Part shown: positions 33,504 through 41,493 of the stretch, in pieces
Numbering within the stretch: position 1 is the stretch's first letter
Layout of the letters: each line of letters opens with the position of its first letter
Translations under genes and position numbers: made by a program
The notes under the pieces: generated by a model
Told to the model about the DNA's origin: nothing
The model's database searches: none
The model's input: the letters and a program-made list of their open reading frames with translations, nothing else
Source: JACMQX01 sp040385105
Lineage (GTDB): Bacteria > Pseudomonadota > Gammaproteobacteria > Burkholderiales > Burkholderiaceae_C
Assembly (NCBI GenBank): GCA_040385105.1
Contig: JAZKHY010000025.1
Span: forward strand, 1-64,000
Reading direction: 5' to 3'
DNA: 64,000 bases

Positions 33504-34543
33504 GACTTCGCAACACCATTTCCCTGCTGTCCGCCGCCATCCTCTGCACGGCCTGCGCCACAAAGCCCGGCAACGGCAAGCCCGAGCCGCTGGTCATCCA
33601 GTCGCAAGGCAGCTTCAGCGTGGGCGGCAAGACCATCACCGACCCGGATGGCAAGACCTTCCACGGCGACCATGCCTATGTCTTCTACCAGGTGCCCGCA
33701 GGCGCGCGCAAGCTCCCCGTCGTGCTGTGGCATGGTGCAGGCCAGTCGTCCCGGACATGGGAAACCACCCCCGACGGCCGCGAGGGTTACCAGAACATCC
33801 TGCTGCGCAACGGCTACAGCACCTATGTCCTGGACCAGCCGCGCCGCGGCAAGGCCGGGCGCAGCACGCTGCCGATGGCGCTCACGCCGGCACGCGACGA
33901 GCAGGCTTCGTTCAACATCTTCCGCCTTGGCATCTGGCCCAACCTGTTTCCCGGCGTGCAGTTCCCGCGCGAGCCGGCCGCGCTGGACCAGTACTTTGGG
34001 CAGATGACGCCCAACACCGGTCCGTTCGACCTGGAAGTCAATGCCGATGCGGTGGCCGCGCTGTTCCAGAAGATCGGGCCCGGCGTGCTGGTCACGCATT
34101 CCCAAGGCGGCGGCCCGGGCTGGTTTGCTGCTGCCAGGAGCACCAATGTGCGCGCCATCGTCGCCTATGAGCCTGGCAGCAACTTCATCTTCCCGCAGGG
34201 CGAAGTGCCCGCGCCCATGCCGAGTTCGGGCGACACGCTGGAAGCGGTGGGCGTGCCGCTCGCGCAGTTCATGCAACTGACGAAGATACCGATCACCATC
34301 GTCTATGGCGACAACATTCCCGCGCAACCCATGGCCAACCCCGGCCAGGACCAGTGGCGCACCCGTCTGGCGATGGCCAGGCTGTGGGCCGAGGCGGTGA
34401 ACAGGCGCGGTGGCAAGGTCACGGTGGTTCACCTGCCTGAGCTGGGCATTCGCGGCAATACGCACTTTCCGTTTTCGGACCTGAACAACCTGGACGTTGC
34501 GGACCTGATGTTCGGGTTCCTGAAGACAAACGGTCTTGATTGA
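33500..34543 (+). CDS. Exported alpha/beta hydrolase (bacterial esterase 713-like)
   Basis: A 347-residue hydrolase with an N-terminal export signal; a Cys at the end of LLSAAILCTAC could be lipidated but the lipobox is imperfect. The oxyanion region LPVVLWHGAGQSSRTWE and the nucleophile elbow VTHSQGGG define the alpha/beta hydrolase fold. A C-terminal LGIRGNTHFPFSDLNN supplies the likely catalytic His, as in the esterase-713 group. It probably hydrolyses an ester or lactone outside the cytoplasm. The start overlaps the DUF4405 stop by 4 nt. Confidence 0.88.
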   Translation: MRLRNTISLLSAAILCTACATKPGNGKPEPLVIQSQGSFSVGGKTITDPDGKTFHGDHAYVFYQVPAGARKLPVVLWHGAGQSSRTWETTPDGREGYQNILLRNGYSTYVLDQPRRGKAGRSTLPMALTPARDEQASFNIFRLGIWPNLFPGVQFPREPAALDQYFGQMTPNTGPFDLEVNADAVAALFQKIGPGVLVTHSQGGGPGWFAAARSTNVRAIVAYEPGSNFIFPQGEVPAPMPSSGDTLEAVGVPLAQFMQLTKIPITIVYGDNIPAQPMANPGQDQWRTRLAMARLWAEAVNRRGGKVTVVHLPELGIRGNTHFPFSDLNNLDVADLMFGFLKTNGLD

Positions 34544-34596
34544 AACAGACGTTGATGCAGACACAGCCACGTCAATAACTTCCGGAGGATTCAACC

Positions 34597-35367
34597 ATGA
34601 CCTGCACACCCGACAAACACCACCGCACCATCACCCTGACGGGCATAGCCCTCGCCCTGGGGCTTGCGCTCGCACCGGCATGCGCCCAGGACATCACGCC
34701 GCGTCCTGCAGCCAGCCCGGCGGCGACCAGCGATACGCTGTCCGCCCGGCAGCAGGCGATTGCCCCGATCGCGGCCTTCATGGCGTCGAGCGACATGACC
34801 CGGCTCAACGCCGCACTGAACCAGGGCCTGGACGCAGGCCTGAGCATCAGCGAGGCGAAGGAAATCCTGGTACAGCTCTACGCCTATGTCGGCTTCCCGC
34901 GCAGCCTCAATGCCCTGACCGAATTGATGAAGGTGGTGGAAGCGCGCAAGCAGCGTGGCATCCAGGACGCGCCGGGCCGTGAACCCGGCCGCGCCATCCC
35001 CACGGGTGATGCGTTGCTGGCGGCGGGCAAGGCCAACCAGACCCGCATTTCCGGTGGGCCGGTCCAGGGCCCGGTGTTCGACTTTGCGCCCGTCATCAAC
35101 CAGTTCCTGCAAGCCCACTTGTTCGGCGACATCTTCGAACGCGACAACCTTGACTGGCAAAGCCGCGAACTGGCTACCGTCGGTGCACTGGCTGCAACCC
35201 CTGGCGCCGAGGCGCAACTGCTCTCGCACATGCGCGCCAGCATGCGGGTCGGCCTGACCGCCGGTCAACTGAGGCAACTGACGCAAGTGTTGGCCGACCG
35301 TGGAGATGATCAAGCGGCTTCGCGGGCGCGTGAGGCACTGAATCGCGCTCTGGCTCCGGCACGCTGA
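34597..35367 (+). CDS. Exported carboxymuconolactone decarboxylase family protein
   Basis: A 256-residue protein with a clear signal peptide (hydrophobic ITLTGIALALGLALAPACAQ). It contains two CMD-like helical segments, one around EILVQLYAYVGFPRSLNAL and the other around RELATVGALAATPGAEAQL. CMD proteins are normally cytoplasmic, so the exported form is notable, though it is seen in other Proteobacteria. It lies 53 nt after the esterase gene and closes the LysR-linked operon. Together with the cupin, cytochrome and esterase it suggests periplasmic breakdown of a lactone-like or aromatic compound (inference). Confidence 0.86.
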   Translation: MTCTPDKHHRTITLTGIALALGLALAPACAQDITPRPAASPAATSDTLSARQQAIAPIAAFMASSDMTRLNAALNQGLDAGLSISEAKEILVQLYAYVGFPRSLNALTELMKVVEARKQRGIQDAPGREPGRAIPTGDALLAAGKANQTRISGGPVQGPVFDFAPVINQFLQAHLFGDIFERDNLDWQSRELATVGALAATPGAEAQLLSHMRASMRVGLTAGQLRQLTQVLADRGDDQAASRAREALNRALAPAR

Positions 35368-35373
35368 GTACCG

Positions 35374-36111
35374 CTACGAAGCGCGCAAGCCCTCTACCGC
35401 ATCGCGCAAATCCTTCGCCCAAGCCCTGCGGTCACGCCCGTCTGCCGTCTGAGGCGCACCATAGGTGACGACAGCCGCCAGGCGCGGCGCGGTCAGTGTT
35501 CGCCAGATGGACCCGATCAGGGTGTCGTCGCCGATGTAGTTCGGCGCGCCGCTGTATTCACCCGTCGCCGCATCCACAAACTTCAGCGCAATCGGCTGCA
35601 CCGGTGCCTCGGCCGAGATGGCGGCCTGGATCAGGTTGGCATGGAAGGGCAGCAGCGCGAGGCCGTCGCTGGTGGTGCCCTCGGGGAAGACGGCCACCAC
35701 TTCGCCCGCGCGCAGACTGTCGGCCATGTGGTGCACCACGCGCATCGCGTCGCGCCGCGACTCGCGCTCGATGTACAGCGTGCCTGCGCCGGTGGCCAGC
35801 ATGCCGACCAGCGGCCAGTGCTTCATGTCGGCCTTGGCCACAAAACGGCAGTAGCGCGCGGAATGCATCACCACGATGTCCAGCCACGAGATGTGGTTGG
35901 CCACCAGCAGCATCGGCCCGGAGGCACAGGGCGCGCCCTTGACCACGAGCTCGATGTCCATGATGGCGAGCATGCGTGCCGCCCACACCGTCACACGCGC
36001 CTCACGCTGCGCCGTGGTGAGCGCCGGGAATCGCAGCCAGATGGTCAGCAGGCCGCTGATGGCATGGCCGGTGCCGCGCACGAGCTTGCCGGCAGCCCGC
36101 AGCAGTTTCAT
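35374..36111 (-). CDS. plsC: 1-Acyl-sn-glycerol-3-phosphate acyltransferase
   Basis: A 245-residue membrane-associated acyltransferase. The catalytic HX4D motif is NHISWLD (His73, Asp78), and the glycerophosphate-binding motif is FPEGTT (142-147). One or two hydrophobic stretches near the N-terminus anchor it. It transfers an acyl chain to lysophosphatidic acid to make phosphatidic acid; relatives also act on ornithine lipids. The ATG overlaps the end of pyrC' by 4 nt, so it is translated with the pyrimidine genes. It is convergent with the exported CMD gene, 6 nt away. Confidence 0.9.
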   Translation of the reverse strand: MKLLRAAGKLVRGTGHAISGLLTIWLRFPALTTAQREARVTVWAARMLAIMDIELVVKGAPCASGPMLLVANHISWLDIVVMHSARYCRFVAKADMKHWPLVGMLATGAGTLYIERESRRDAMRVVHHMADSLRAGEVVAVFPEGTTSDGLALLPFHANLIQAAISAEAPVQPIALKFVDAATGEYSGAPNYIGDDTLIGSIWRTLTAPRLAAVVTYGAPQTADGRDRRAWAKDLRDAVEGLRAS

Positions 36112-37433
36112 GCGCCGGGGCCTTCTCCGCCCCCCTCCCTGCCTGCCTCCCAGGCCACCTGCCCGCCCACGATGGTCCAGCGCACGCGGCCCGGCAGCTC
36201 GTAGCCGGAGAACGGCGTGTGCTTGCCCTGGCTGCGCAGGGCGCCAGGTTCAACAGCCCATTCGCCCTGCGGGTCGAACACGCACAGGTCGGCCACGCCG
36301 CCCTCGACGAGCTGGCCCGCGCTGGCCTGCAGCGTGCCCAGCGCCGCGCCCAGCACACGCGCCGGTTCGCTGGTGAGCACCGCCAGTGCGCGGGTGAGGC
36401 CGGTGCCGCTTTCCTGGCCCCACTTGAGTGCCAGGCTCAGCAGCAGCTCCAGCCCGGTGGCACCGGGCTCGGCCTCGGCGAAAGGCAGGGTCTTGGCATC
36501 TTCATCGACCGGCGTGTGGTCAGACACGAGTGCGTCGATGGTGCCGTCGGCCAGGCCCTCGCGCAGCGCGTCGCGGTCACGCTGCTGGCGCAGTGGCGGC
36601 GACAGGCGGGCGCGGCTGTCAAAGTAGCCGATGTCGGCATCGGTCAGGTGCAGCGAGTTGATGCTCACATCGCAGGTGACATTGAGGCCTTCATCCTTCG
36701 CCTGGCGCACCAGCGCCACACCGGCTGCGCTGCTGATGCGGCACAGGTGGACACGCGCGCCGGTGGCACGCATCAGCTCGAAGATGGTGTGCAGCGCAAT
36801 CGTCTCCGCCATCACCGGCACGCCCGACAGGCCCAGCCGCGTCGCCAGGGGCCCGCTGGCGGCGACGCCGGTGCCCAGGTAAATTTCCTGCGGGCGCAAC
36901 CAGACGGTGTAGCCGAAGGTGGTGGCGTATTGCAGCGCGCGCTGCATGACCTGCGTGTTGACCAGCGGCACCTCGGCCTGGCTGAAGCCGACGCAGCCGG
37001 CCTCGGTCAGCTCCACCATCTCGGTGAGGATCTCGCCTTCGAGCTTGCGGGTGAGCGCACCCAGCGGGAACACCCGCGCCTGGTGCAGTTTCTCGGCCCG
37101 GAACTTGAGCATTTCAACCAGGCCCGGCTCGTCGAGCACCGGGTCGGTGTCGGGCGGGCAGACAAGGCTGGTGACGCCGCCTGCTACCGCCGCGGCCATT
37201 TCGCTCTCGAGCATGCCTTCATGCTCGTGGCCGGGCTCGCGCAGCCGCGCTGCCAGGTCCACCAGGCCGGGCGCAACGATGCAGCCGGTGGCGTCAATGA
37301 CCTTGTTGGGCGTGAAGTCCGCCGCGATGCGGCCGATGGCGATGATGCGGCCGGCCGCCAGCGCGACGTCGCAGACGCTGTCGAGGTTGGATGCCGGGTC
37401 GATGACGCGGCCGTTCTTGATGAGGATTTTCAT
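36108..37433 (-). CDS. pyrC': Dihydroorotase-like protein lacking the HxH metal site (pyrC')
   Basis: A 441-residue amidohydrolase-fold protein next to pyrB. In active dihydroorotase the sequence after the first strand is VDxHxHLREPG; here it is VDLAARLREPG, so both metal-binding histidines are replaced (Ala61, Arg63). Other landmarks, including LREPGHE, VSDHTPVDEDAK and the C-terminal VADLCVFDP, remain. This is the pattern of the catalytically silent PyrC'/PyrX subunit that assembles with PyrB in Pseudomonas-type aspartate carbamoyltransferase. It overlaps pyrB upstream and plsC downstream by 4 nt each. A functional pyrC should be elsewhere. Confidence 0.9.
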   Translation of the reverse strand: MKILIKNGRVIDPASNLDSVCDVALAAGRIIAIGRIAADFTPNKVIDATGCIVAPGLVDLAARLREPGHEHEGMLESEMAAAVAGGVTSLVCPPDTDPVLDEPGLVEMLKFRAEKLHQARVFPLGALTRKLEGEILTEMVELTEAGCVGFSQAEVPLVNTQVMQRALQYATTFGYTVWLRPQEIYLGTGVAASGPLATRLGLSGVPVMAETIALHTIFELMRATGARVHLCRISSAAGVALVRQAKDEGLNVTCDVSINSLHLTDADIGYFDSRARLSPPLRQQRDRDALREGLADGTIDALVSDHTPVDEDAKTLPFAEAEPGATGLELLLSLALKWGQESGTGLTRALAVLTSEPARVLGAALGTLQASAGQLVEGGVADLCVFDPQGEWAVEPGALRSQGKHTPFSGYELPGRVRWTIVGGQVAWEAGREGGGEGPGA

Positions 37434-38392
37434 GCTTCGTTTCCAGCGACGATGCCCATGACTGCCATTCTTACTGCGATGCCGAACGTCACCTGCGGCA
37501 GGATCACGCTCTGCTTGCCATCCACCACCGCCGAGTCAATTTCCACGCCCCGGTTGATCGGCCCCGGATGCATCACGATGGCGTCGGGCCGGGCCAGCTG
37601 CAGCTTCTCGGGCGTGAGGCCGTAGCTCTTGAAGAACTCCTGGCTGGACGGCAGCAGCGCGCCGCTCATGCGCTCGTTCTGAAGCCGCAGCATGATGATC
37701 ACGTCGCAGCCGCGGATGCCCTCCTCCAGCGTGTGGCATACCCGCACGCCCATCTGCGCCATGTCGCCGGGCACCAGCGTCTTGGGGCCGACCACGCGCA
37801 CTTCGGCGCAGCCGAGGGTGGTGAGTGCATGGATGTCGGAGCGGGCCACGCGCGAATGCAGCACGTCGCCGACGATGGCCACCGTGAGGTTGCTGAAGTC
37901 CTTCTTGTAGTGGCGGATGGTATACATGTCCAGCAGGCCCTGCGTCGGGTGCGCATGGCGACCGTCGCCGGCATTGATGACATGCACATGCGGCGCCACA
38001 TGCTGGGCGATCAGGTAGGGTGCGCCCGACTCGCTGTGCCGCACCACGAAGATGTCGGCCGCCATGGCCGACAGGTTGGCGATCGTGTCCAGCAGCGACT
38101 CGCCCTTGGAAGCGGATGAGCGGGCAATGTCCAGGTTGATCACGTCGGCCGAGAGGCGCTTGGCGGCGATCTCGAAGGTGGTGCGGGTGCGGGTGGAGTT
38201 CTCGAAGAACAGGTTGAACACGCTCTTGCCGCGCAGCAGCGGCACCTTCTTGACCTCGCGGTCGTTCACGCTGGTGAAGTTGGCCGCCGTGTCCAGGATG
38301 TGGGTGATGATGTCGCGCGGCAGCCCTTCAATGGACAGCAGGTGGACGAGTTCGCCGTTCTTGTTGAGCTGGGGGTTGCGTTTGTAGAGCAT
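37430..38392 (-). CDS. pyrB: Aspartate carbamoyltransferase catalytic subunit
   Basis: A 320-residue transcarbamoylase that makes carbamoyl-aspartate in pyrimidine synthesis. The carbamoyl-phosphate motif STRTR is at residues 66-70 (FFENSTRTRTTFE), HPTQ lies in DGRHAHPTQGLLD, and the aspartate-binding LRLQNER and HPGPINRG are present. The ATG at 38392 (MLYKRNPQ) is the family start; the frame extends upstream without resemblance. It overlaps pyrC' by 4 nt, matching the class A ATCase genes pyrBC', and lies 7 nt after pyrR. Confidence 0.97.
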   Translation of the reverse strand: MLYKRNPQLNKNGELVHLLSIEGLPRDIITHILDTAANFTSVNDREVKKVPLLRGKSVFNLFFENSTRTRTTFEIAAKRLSADVINLDIARSSASKGESLLDTIANLSAMAADIFVVRHSESGAPYLIAQHVAPHVHVINAGDGRHAHPTQGLLDMYTIRHYKKDFSNLTVAIVGDVLHSRVARSDIHALTTLGCAEVRVVGPKTLVPGDMAQMGVRVCHTLEEGIRGCDVIIMLRLQNERMSGALLPSSQEFFKSYGLTPEKLQLARPDAIVMHPGPINRGVEIDSAVVDGKQSVILPQVTFGIAVRMAVMGIVAGNEA

Positions 38393-38399
38393 GCTTTCC

Positions 38400-38921
38400 T
38401 CAGAGGCTTTCCAGGTTGAAGCTGAACACACCGTCATCGTCGCGCGCCAGTGCCAGCTGGCCGGTGGCGGGCAGCACCACGCGGGCGGCGGCAAAGTCGG
38501 CCTGGATGGGCAGCTCGCGCCCGCCGCGGTCCACCAGCACCGCCAGCCTGACGCTGCCGGGGCGGCCGTAGTCGAACAGTTCATTGAGCACGGCGCGGAT
38601 GGTGCGGCCGGTGTAGAGCACGTCGTCCAGCACGATGATGTCGGCACCGTTCACGTCAAACGGCAGCATGGTCTGGCCGCCGGACGACAGGCCGCGCTGG
38701 GCGAAGTCGTCCCGGTGCATGGCGGAAGAGATCACGCCGGGCTCGTCGGCCAGCTGCAGGTCTTTCTGCAGCCGCTCGGCCAGCCAGGCGCCGCCGGAGG
38801 TGATGCCCACCAGCCGCGTGTCGGCGCCCAGCAGTGCCCGCACGCCGCGCAGCAGTTCCTTGTAGAGGGCCTCGGCGTCGAGTTGCAGGGGTCCGTTGCC
38901 TGGGTTGTTCGCCTGGGTCAT
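38400..38921 (-). CDS. pyrR: PyrR-family uracil phosphoribosyltransferase / regulator
   Basis: A 173-residue phosphoribosyltransferase-fold protein. The PRPP-binding motif is IVLDDVLYTGRTIRA, and SSAMHRDDF and LVDRGGRELPIQ match PyrR. In Gram-positives PyrR binds pyr mRNA. In Proteobacteria it appears mainly in pyrRBC' operons, as here, and may act as a uracil phosphoribosyltransferase or regulator. It overlaps ruvX by 4 nt upstream and is followed at 7 nt by pyrB. No obvious PyrR RNA-binding loop was recognised in the short spacer. Confidence 0.93.
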   Translation of the reverse strand: MTQANNPGNGPLQLDAEALYKELLRGVRALLGADTRLVGITSGGAWLAERLQKDLQLADEPGVISSAMHRDDFAQRGLSSGGQTMLPFDVNGADIIVLDDVLYTGRTIRAVLNELFDYGRPGSVRLAVLVDRGGRELPIQADFAAARVVLPATGQLALARDDDGVFSFNLESL

Positions 38922-39334
38922 GGAAAGCTCCTGAGGAATTGTTCAAGGATGATGCAGGCCGACGCGGCGTCGGCGTCGGCAGCGCCGGCCGCCAGCGCCT
39001 CGGTGGTGCTGTAGCGCTCGTCCACCTCGTACACCGGCAGGCCGAAGCGGCCGCGCAGCTGGCGCGCGAATTTCTTCGCGCGCGCGGTGTTCTCGTGGCT
39101 CGCGCCGTCGGGGTGGAAAGGGATGCCCACCACCAGCGCGTCGGGCTGCCACTCGCGGATGCGGGCCTCCACCTGCGCAAAGCGCGCGTCGCCCTCGGCC
39201 TTGATGGTCGGCTGGCCCTGGGCGCTGCGCATCAGCCGGTTGCCCACGGCAACGCCGGTGCGCTTCAGGCCGAAGTCAAAAGCCAGAAAGGATTGGAGTT
39301 GGGAGGGTACGTCGGGAGCCGCCAGCGTGCTCAT
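38918..39334 (-). CDS. ruvX: Putative pre-16S rRNA nuclease / Holliday junction resolvase (YqgF)
   Basis: A 138-residue RNase-H-fold protein with FDFGLKRTGVAVGN near residue 20, which carries the first catalytic Asp. The mid-strand ALVVGIPFHPDG and the late DERYSTTEALA supply further acidic residues. The family trims pre-16S rRNA and was earlier described as a Holliday junction resolvase. It lies 3 nt after algH and overlaps pyrR by 4 nt, the common Burkholderiales order algH-ruvX-pyrR. Confidence 0.95.
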   Translation of the reverse strand: MSTLAAPDVPSQLQSFLAFDFGLKRTGVAVGNRLMRSAQGQPTIKAEGDARFAQVEARIREWQPDALVVGIPFHPDGASHENTARAKKFARQLRGRFGLPVYEVDERYSTTEALAAGAADADAASACIILEQFLRSFP

Positions 39335-39337
39335 GCT

Positions 39338-39937
39338 TCACGCGTGCCCGGCATCCGGGGAAATCATCCAGGCCTCAAGGCCCAGCAGCTTGAGCGCCCT
39401 GGCATAGCGCTGCTCGACCGGCGTGTCGAAGATGACGTCGATGTCCGCGCCGACGGTCAGCCAGCTGTTCTCGGCCAGCTCCGACTCCAGCTGGCCCTCG
39501 CCCCAGGCCGAGTAGCCCAGCGACACCAGCACCTTGCGCGGGCCGGAGCCGGTGGACAGCGCCTCCAGCACGTCCTTGGAGGTGGTCATTTCCAGGCCGC
39601 CGGGGATGGTCATGGTCGAGGCATAGACCGATTCGTTGGACTTGGCGTCGCCGGCGAAGATGGGCTCATGCAGGACAAAGCCGCGCTCGGTCTGCACCGG
39701 GCCGCCCTGGAACACGGGGATGTTGGACAGGTCCTCGCGGCGCAGCGGCAGCTCGACCTTGTCGAACAGGTTCTTGAGGTTGATGTCGCTGGGTTTGTTG
39801 ATGACCAGGCCCAGCGCACCGCGCTCGCTGTGCTCGCACAGGTAAACCACGCTGTGGGCGAAAGCCTCGTCTTCCAGCCCCGGCATCGCGATCAGGAAGT
39901 GATGCGTGAGGTTGATGGGAGCAGAATCAGGAGGCAT
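39338..39937 (-). CDS. algH: YqgE/AlgH family protein
   Basis: A 199-residue protein of the YqgE/AlgH family. It starts with NLTHHFLIAMPGLEDEAF, then HSVVYLCEHSERGALGLVINKP and FQGGPVQTERGFVLHE. AlgH was linked to alginate regulation in Pseudomonas, but the molecular role is not settled. It is first in the algH-ruvX-pyrR-pyrB-pyrC'-plsC string; GGAGG overlaps the region just before its ATG. The 71-bp gap to the divergent photolyase gene must contain both promoters. Confidence 0.95.
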   Translation of the reverse strand: MPPDSAPINLTHHFLIAMPGLEDEAFAHSVVYLCEHSERGALGLVINKPSDINLKNLFDKVELPLRREDLSNIPVFQGGPVQTERGFVLHEPIFAGDAKSNESVYASTMTIPGGLEMTTSKDVLEALSTGSGPRKVLVSLGYSAWGEGQLESELAENSWLTVGADIDVIFDTPVEQRYARALKLLGLEAWMISPDAGHA

Positions 39938-40008
39938 GGTTTAAATTTTACTCCCCGGCGGGCAATGGGCGCCGCCGGCAACAACCGCCGCACCGGATTG
40001 GATTGGAA

Positions 40009-41478
40009 ATGGACAAGACTTATGCCCGCGGGCTGATGTGGTTCCGGCGCGACCTGCGCTGCGAAGACAATGCGGCGCTGTACCACGCGCTCAAGTCCTG
40101 CGGCCAGGTCTGGTGCGTGTTTGTCCTTGACCAGGACATCCTGGACAGCCTGCCCCGGGCCGACCGGCGGGTGGAATTCATCCGCGAGACGCTGGTGGAG
40201 CTGGATGCGGCGCTCAAGGCGCTGGCCGGAAACGAAGGCACCGGGCTGATCGTGCGCCATGCCGTGGCGGCGGCGGAGATTCCGCGGCTGGCGCATGAGC
40301 TGGGCGTGCAGGCCGTGTTTGCCAACCACGACTATGAGCCCGGGGCCATCGCGCGGGATGCCGGCGTGTTTGGCGCTTTGGCTGACGAGGGCGTAGCCTT
40401 CCGCACCTGGAAGGACCAGGTGATCTTCGAGCGCGACGAGGTGCTCACCCAGACCGGCAAGCCCTACGGCGTTTTCACGCCCTACAAGAACGCCTGGCTC
40501 AAGAAGGTCGATGCCTTCTACCTCAAGCCCTACCCGGTTGAAAAATACGCTGCGGCGCTGGAGGTAGTGCCCGCAGCGCATCTTCATGCCGTGCCGTCGC
40601 TGGGCGACATCGGCTTTGAAAAAACCAACCTCTCGGCCCTGAAGATCCCGGCGGGCGCCGGCGGCGCACAGGCCCTGCTGGCCGACTTCCTGGAGCGCAT
40701 CGACGACTACGGCAACACGCGCGACTTTCCTGCCGTGAAGGGGCCCAGCTACCTGAGCGTGCACCTGCGTTTTGGCACGGTGTCGATCCGGCAGCTGGCC
40801 GCCACCGCCCACCAGCGCGCGCAAGGCGGCAGCCATGGCGCGGCCGTGTGGCTGGGTGAGCTGATATGGCGCGACTTTTACTTCCAGATCCTGTACCACC
40901 ACCCGCATGTGCAGGGGCATGCCTTCAAGCCCGAATACGACAAAATCAAATGGGAGCACGGCAAGCATGGCGATGCGCTGTTCGCCGCCTGGTGCGAGGG
41001 CCGCACCGGCTACCCGCTGGTGGATGCCGCCATGGCACAGATCAACCAGAGCGGCTACATGCACAACCGGCTGCGCATGGTGGTGGCCAGCTTCCTGACC
41101 AAGGACCTCGGCATCGACTGGCGGCGCGGCGAGGCGTACTTTGCGCTGCACCTGAACGACTTCGACCTGTCGGCCAACAACGGCGGCTGGCAGTGGGCCA
41201 GCTCCAGCGGCTGCGATGCGCAGCCGTACTTCCGCATCTTCAACCCGGTGAGCCAGAGCGAGAAGTTTGACGCCGAAGGCAAGTTCATCCGCCGCTACCT
41301 GCCGCAGCTGGCCGGCCTGCCCAATGCGGCGCTGCATGCGCCGTGGACGGCCGACCCGATCGAGCTGCTGTCAGCGGGAGTTGAGCTCGGGAAGAACTAC
41401 CCCGAGCGAATCGTCAAGCATGACGAGGCAAGGGAAAAGACCCTCGCGCGTTACGCGGTGGTGAAGAAGCCCGGGTGA
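40009..41478 (+). CDS. phrB: Deoxyribodipyrimidine photo-lyase
   Basis: A 489-residue class I photolyase that repairs cyclobutane pyrimidine dimers with blue light. The N-terminal antenna domain (GLMWFRRDLRCEDNAAL) precedes the FAD-binding helical domain. Landmarks there are FYFQILYHHPHV, MHNRLRMVVASFLTKDL, WRRGEAYFAL and NNGGWQWASSSGCDAQPYF, which line the flavin pocket. The ATG at 40009 is used; a TTG two codons upstream is in frame. It is divergent from algH and convergent with the large chemosensory kinase gene. Confidence 0.96.
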   Translation: MDKTYARGLMWFRRDLRCEDNAALYHALKSCGQVWCVFVLDQDILDSLPRADRRVEFIRETLVELDAALKALAGNEGTGLIVRHAVAAAEIPRLAHELGVQAVFANHDYEPGAIARDAGVFGALADEGVAFRTWKDQVIFERDEVLTQTGKPYGVFTPYKNAWLKKVDAFYLKPYPVEKYAAALEVVPAAHLHAVPSLGDIGFEKTNLSALKIPAGAGGAQALLADFLERIDDYGNTRDFPAVKGPSYLSVHLRFGTVSIRQLAATAHQRAQGGSHGAAVWLGELIWRDFYFQILYHHPHVQGHAFKPEYDKIKWEHGKHGDALFAAWCEGRTGYPLVDAAMAQINQSGYMHNRLRMVVASFLTKDLGIDWRRGEAYFALHLNDFDLSANNGGWQWASSSGCDAQPYFRIFNPVSQSEKFDAEGKFIRRYLPQLAGLPNAALHAPWTADPIELLSAGVELGKNYPERIVKHDEAREKTLARYAVVKKPG

Positions 41479-41493
41479 CGGAACAGGGCGGGC

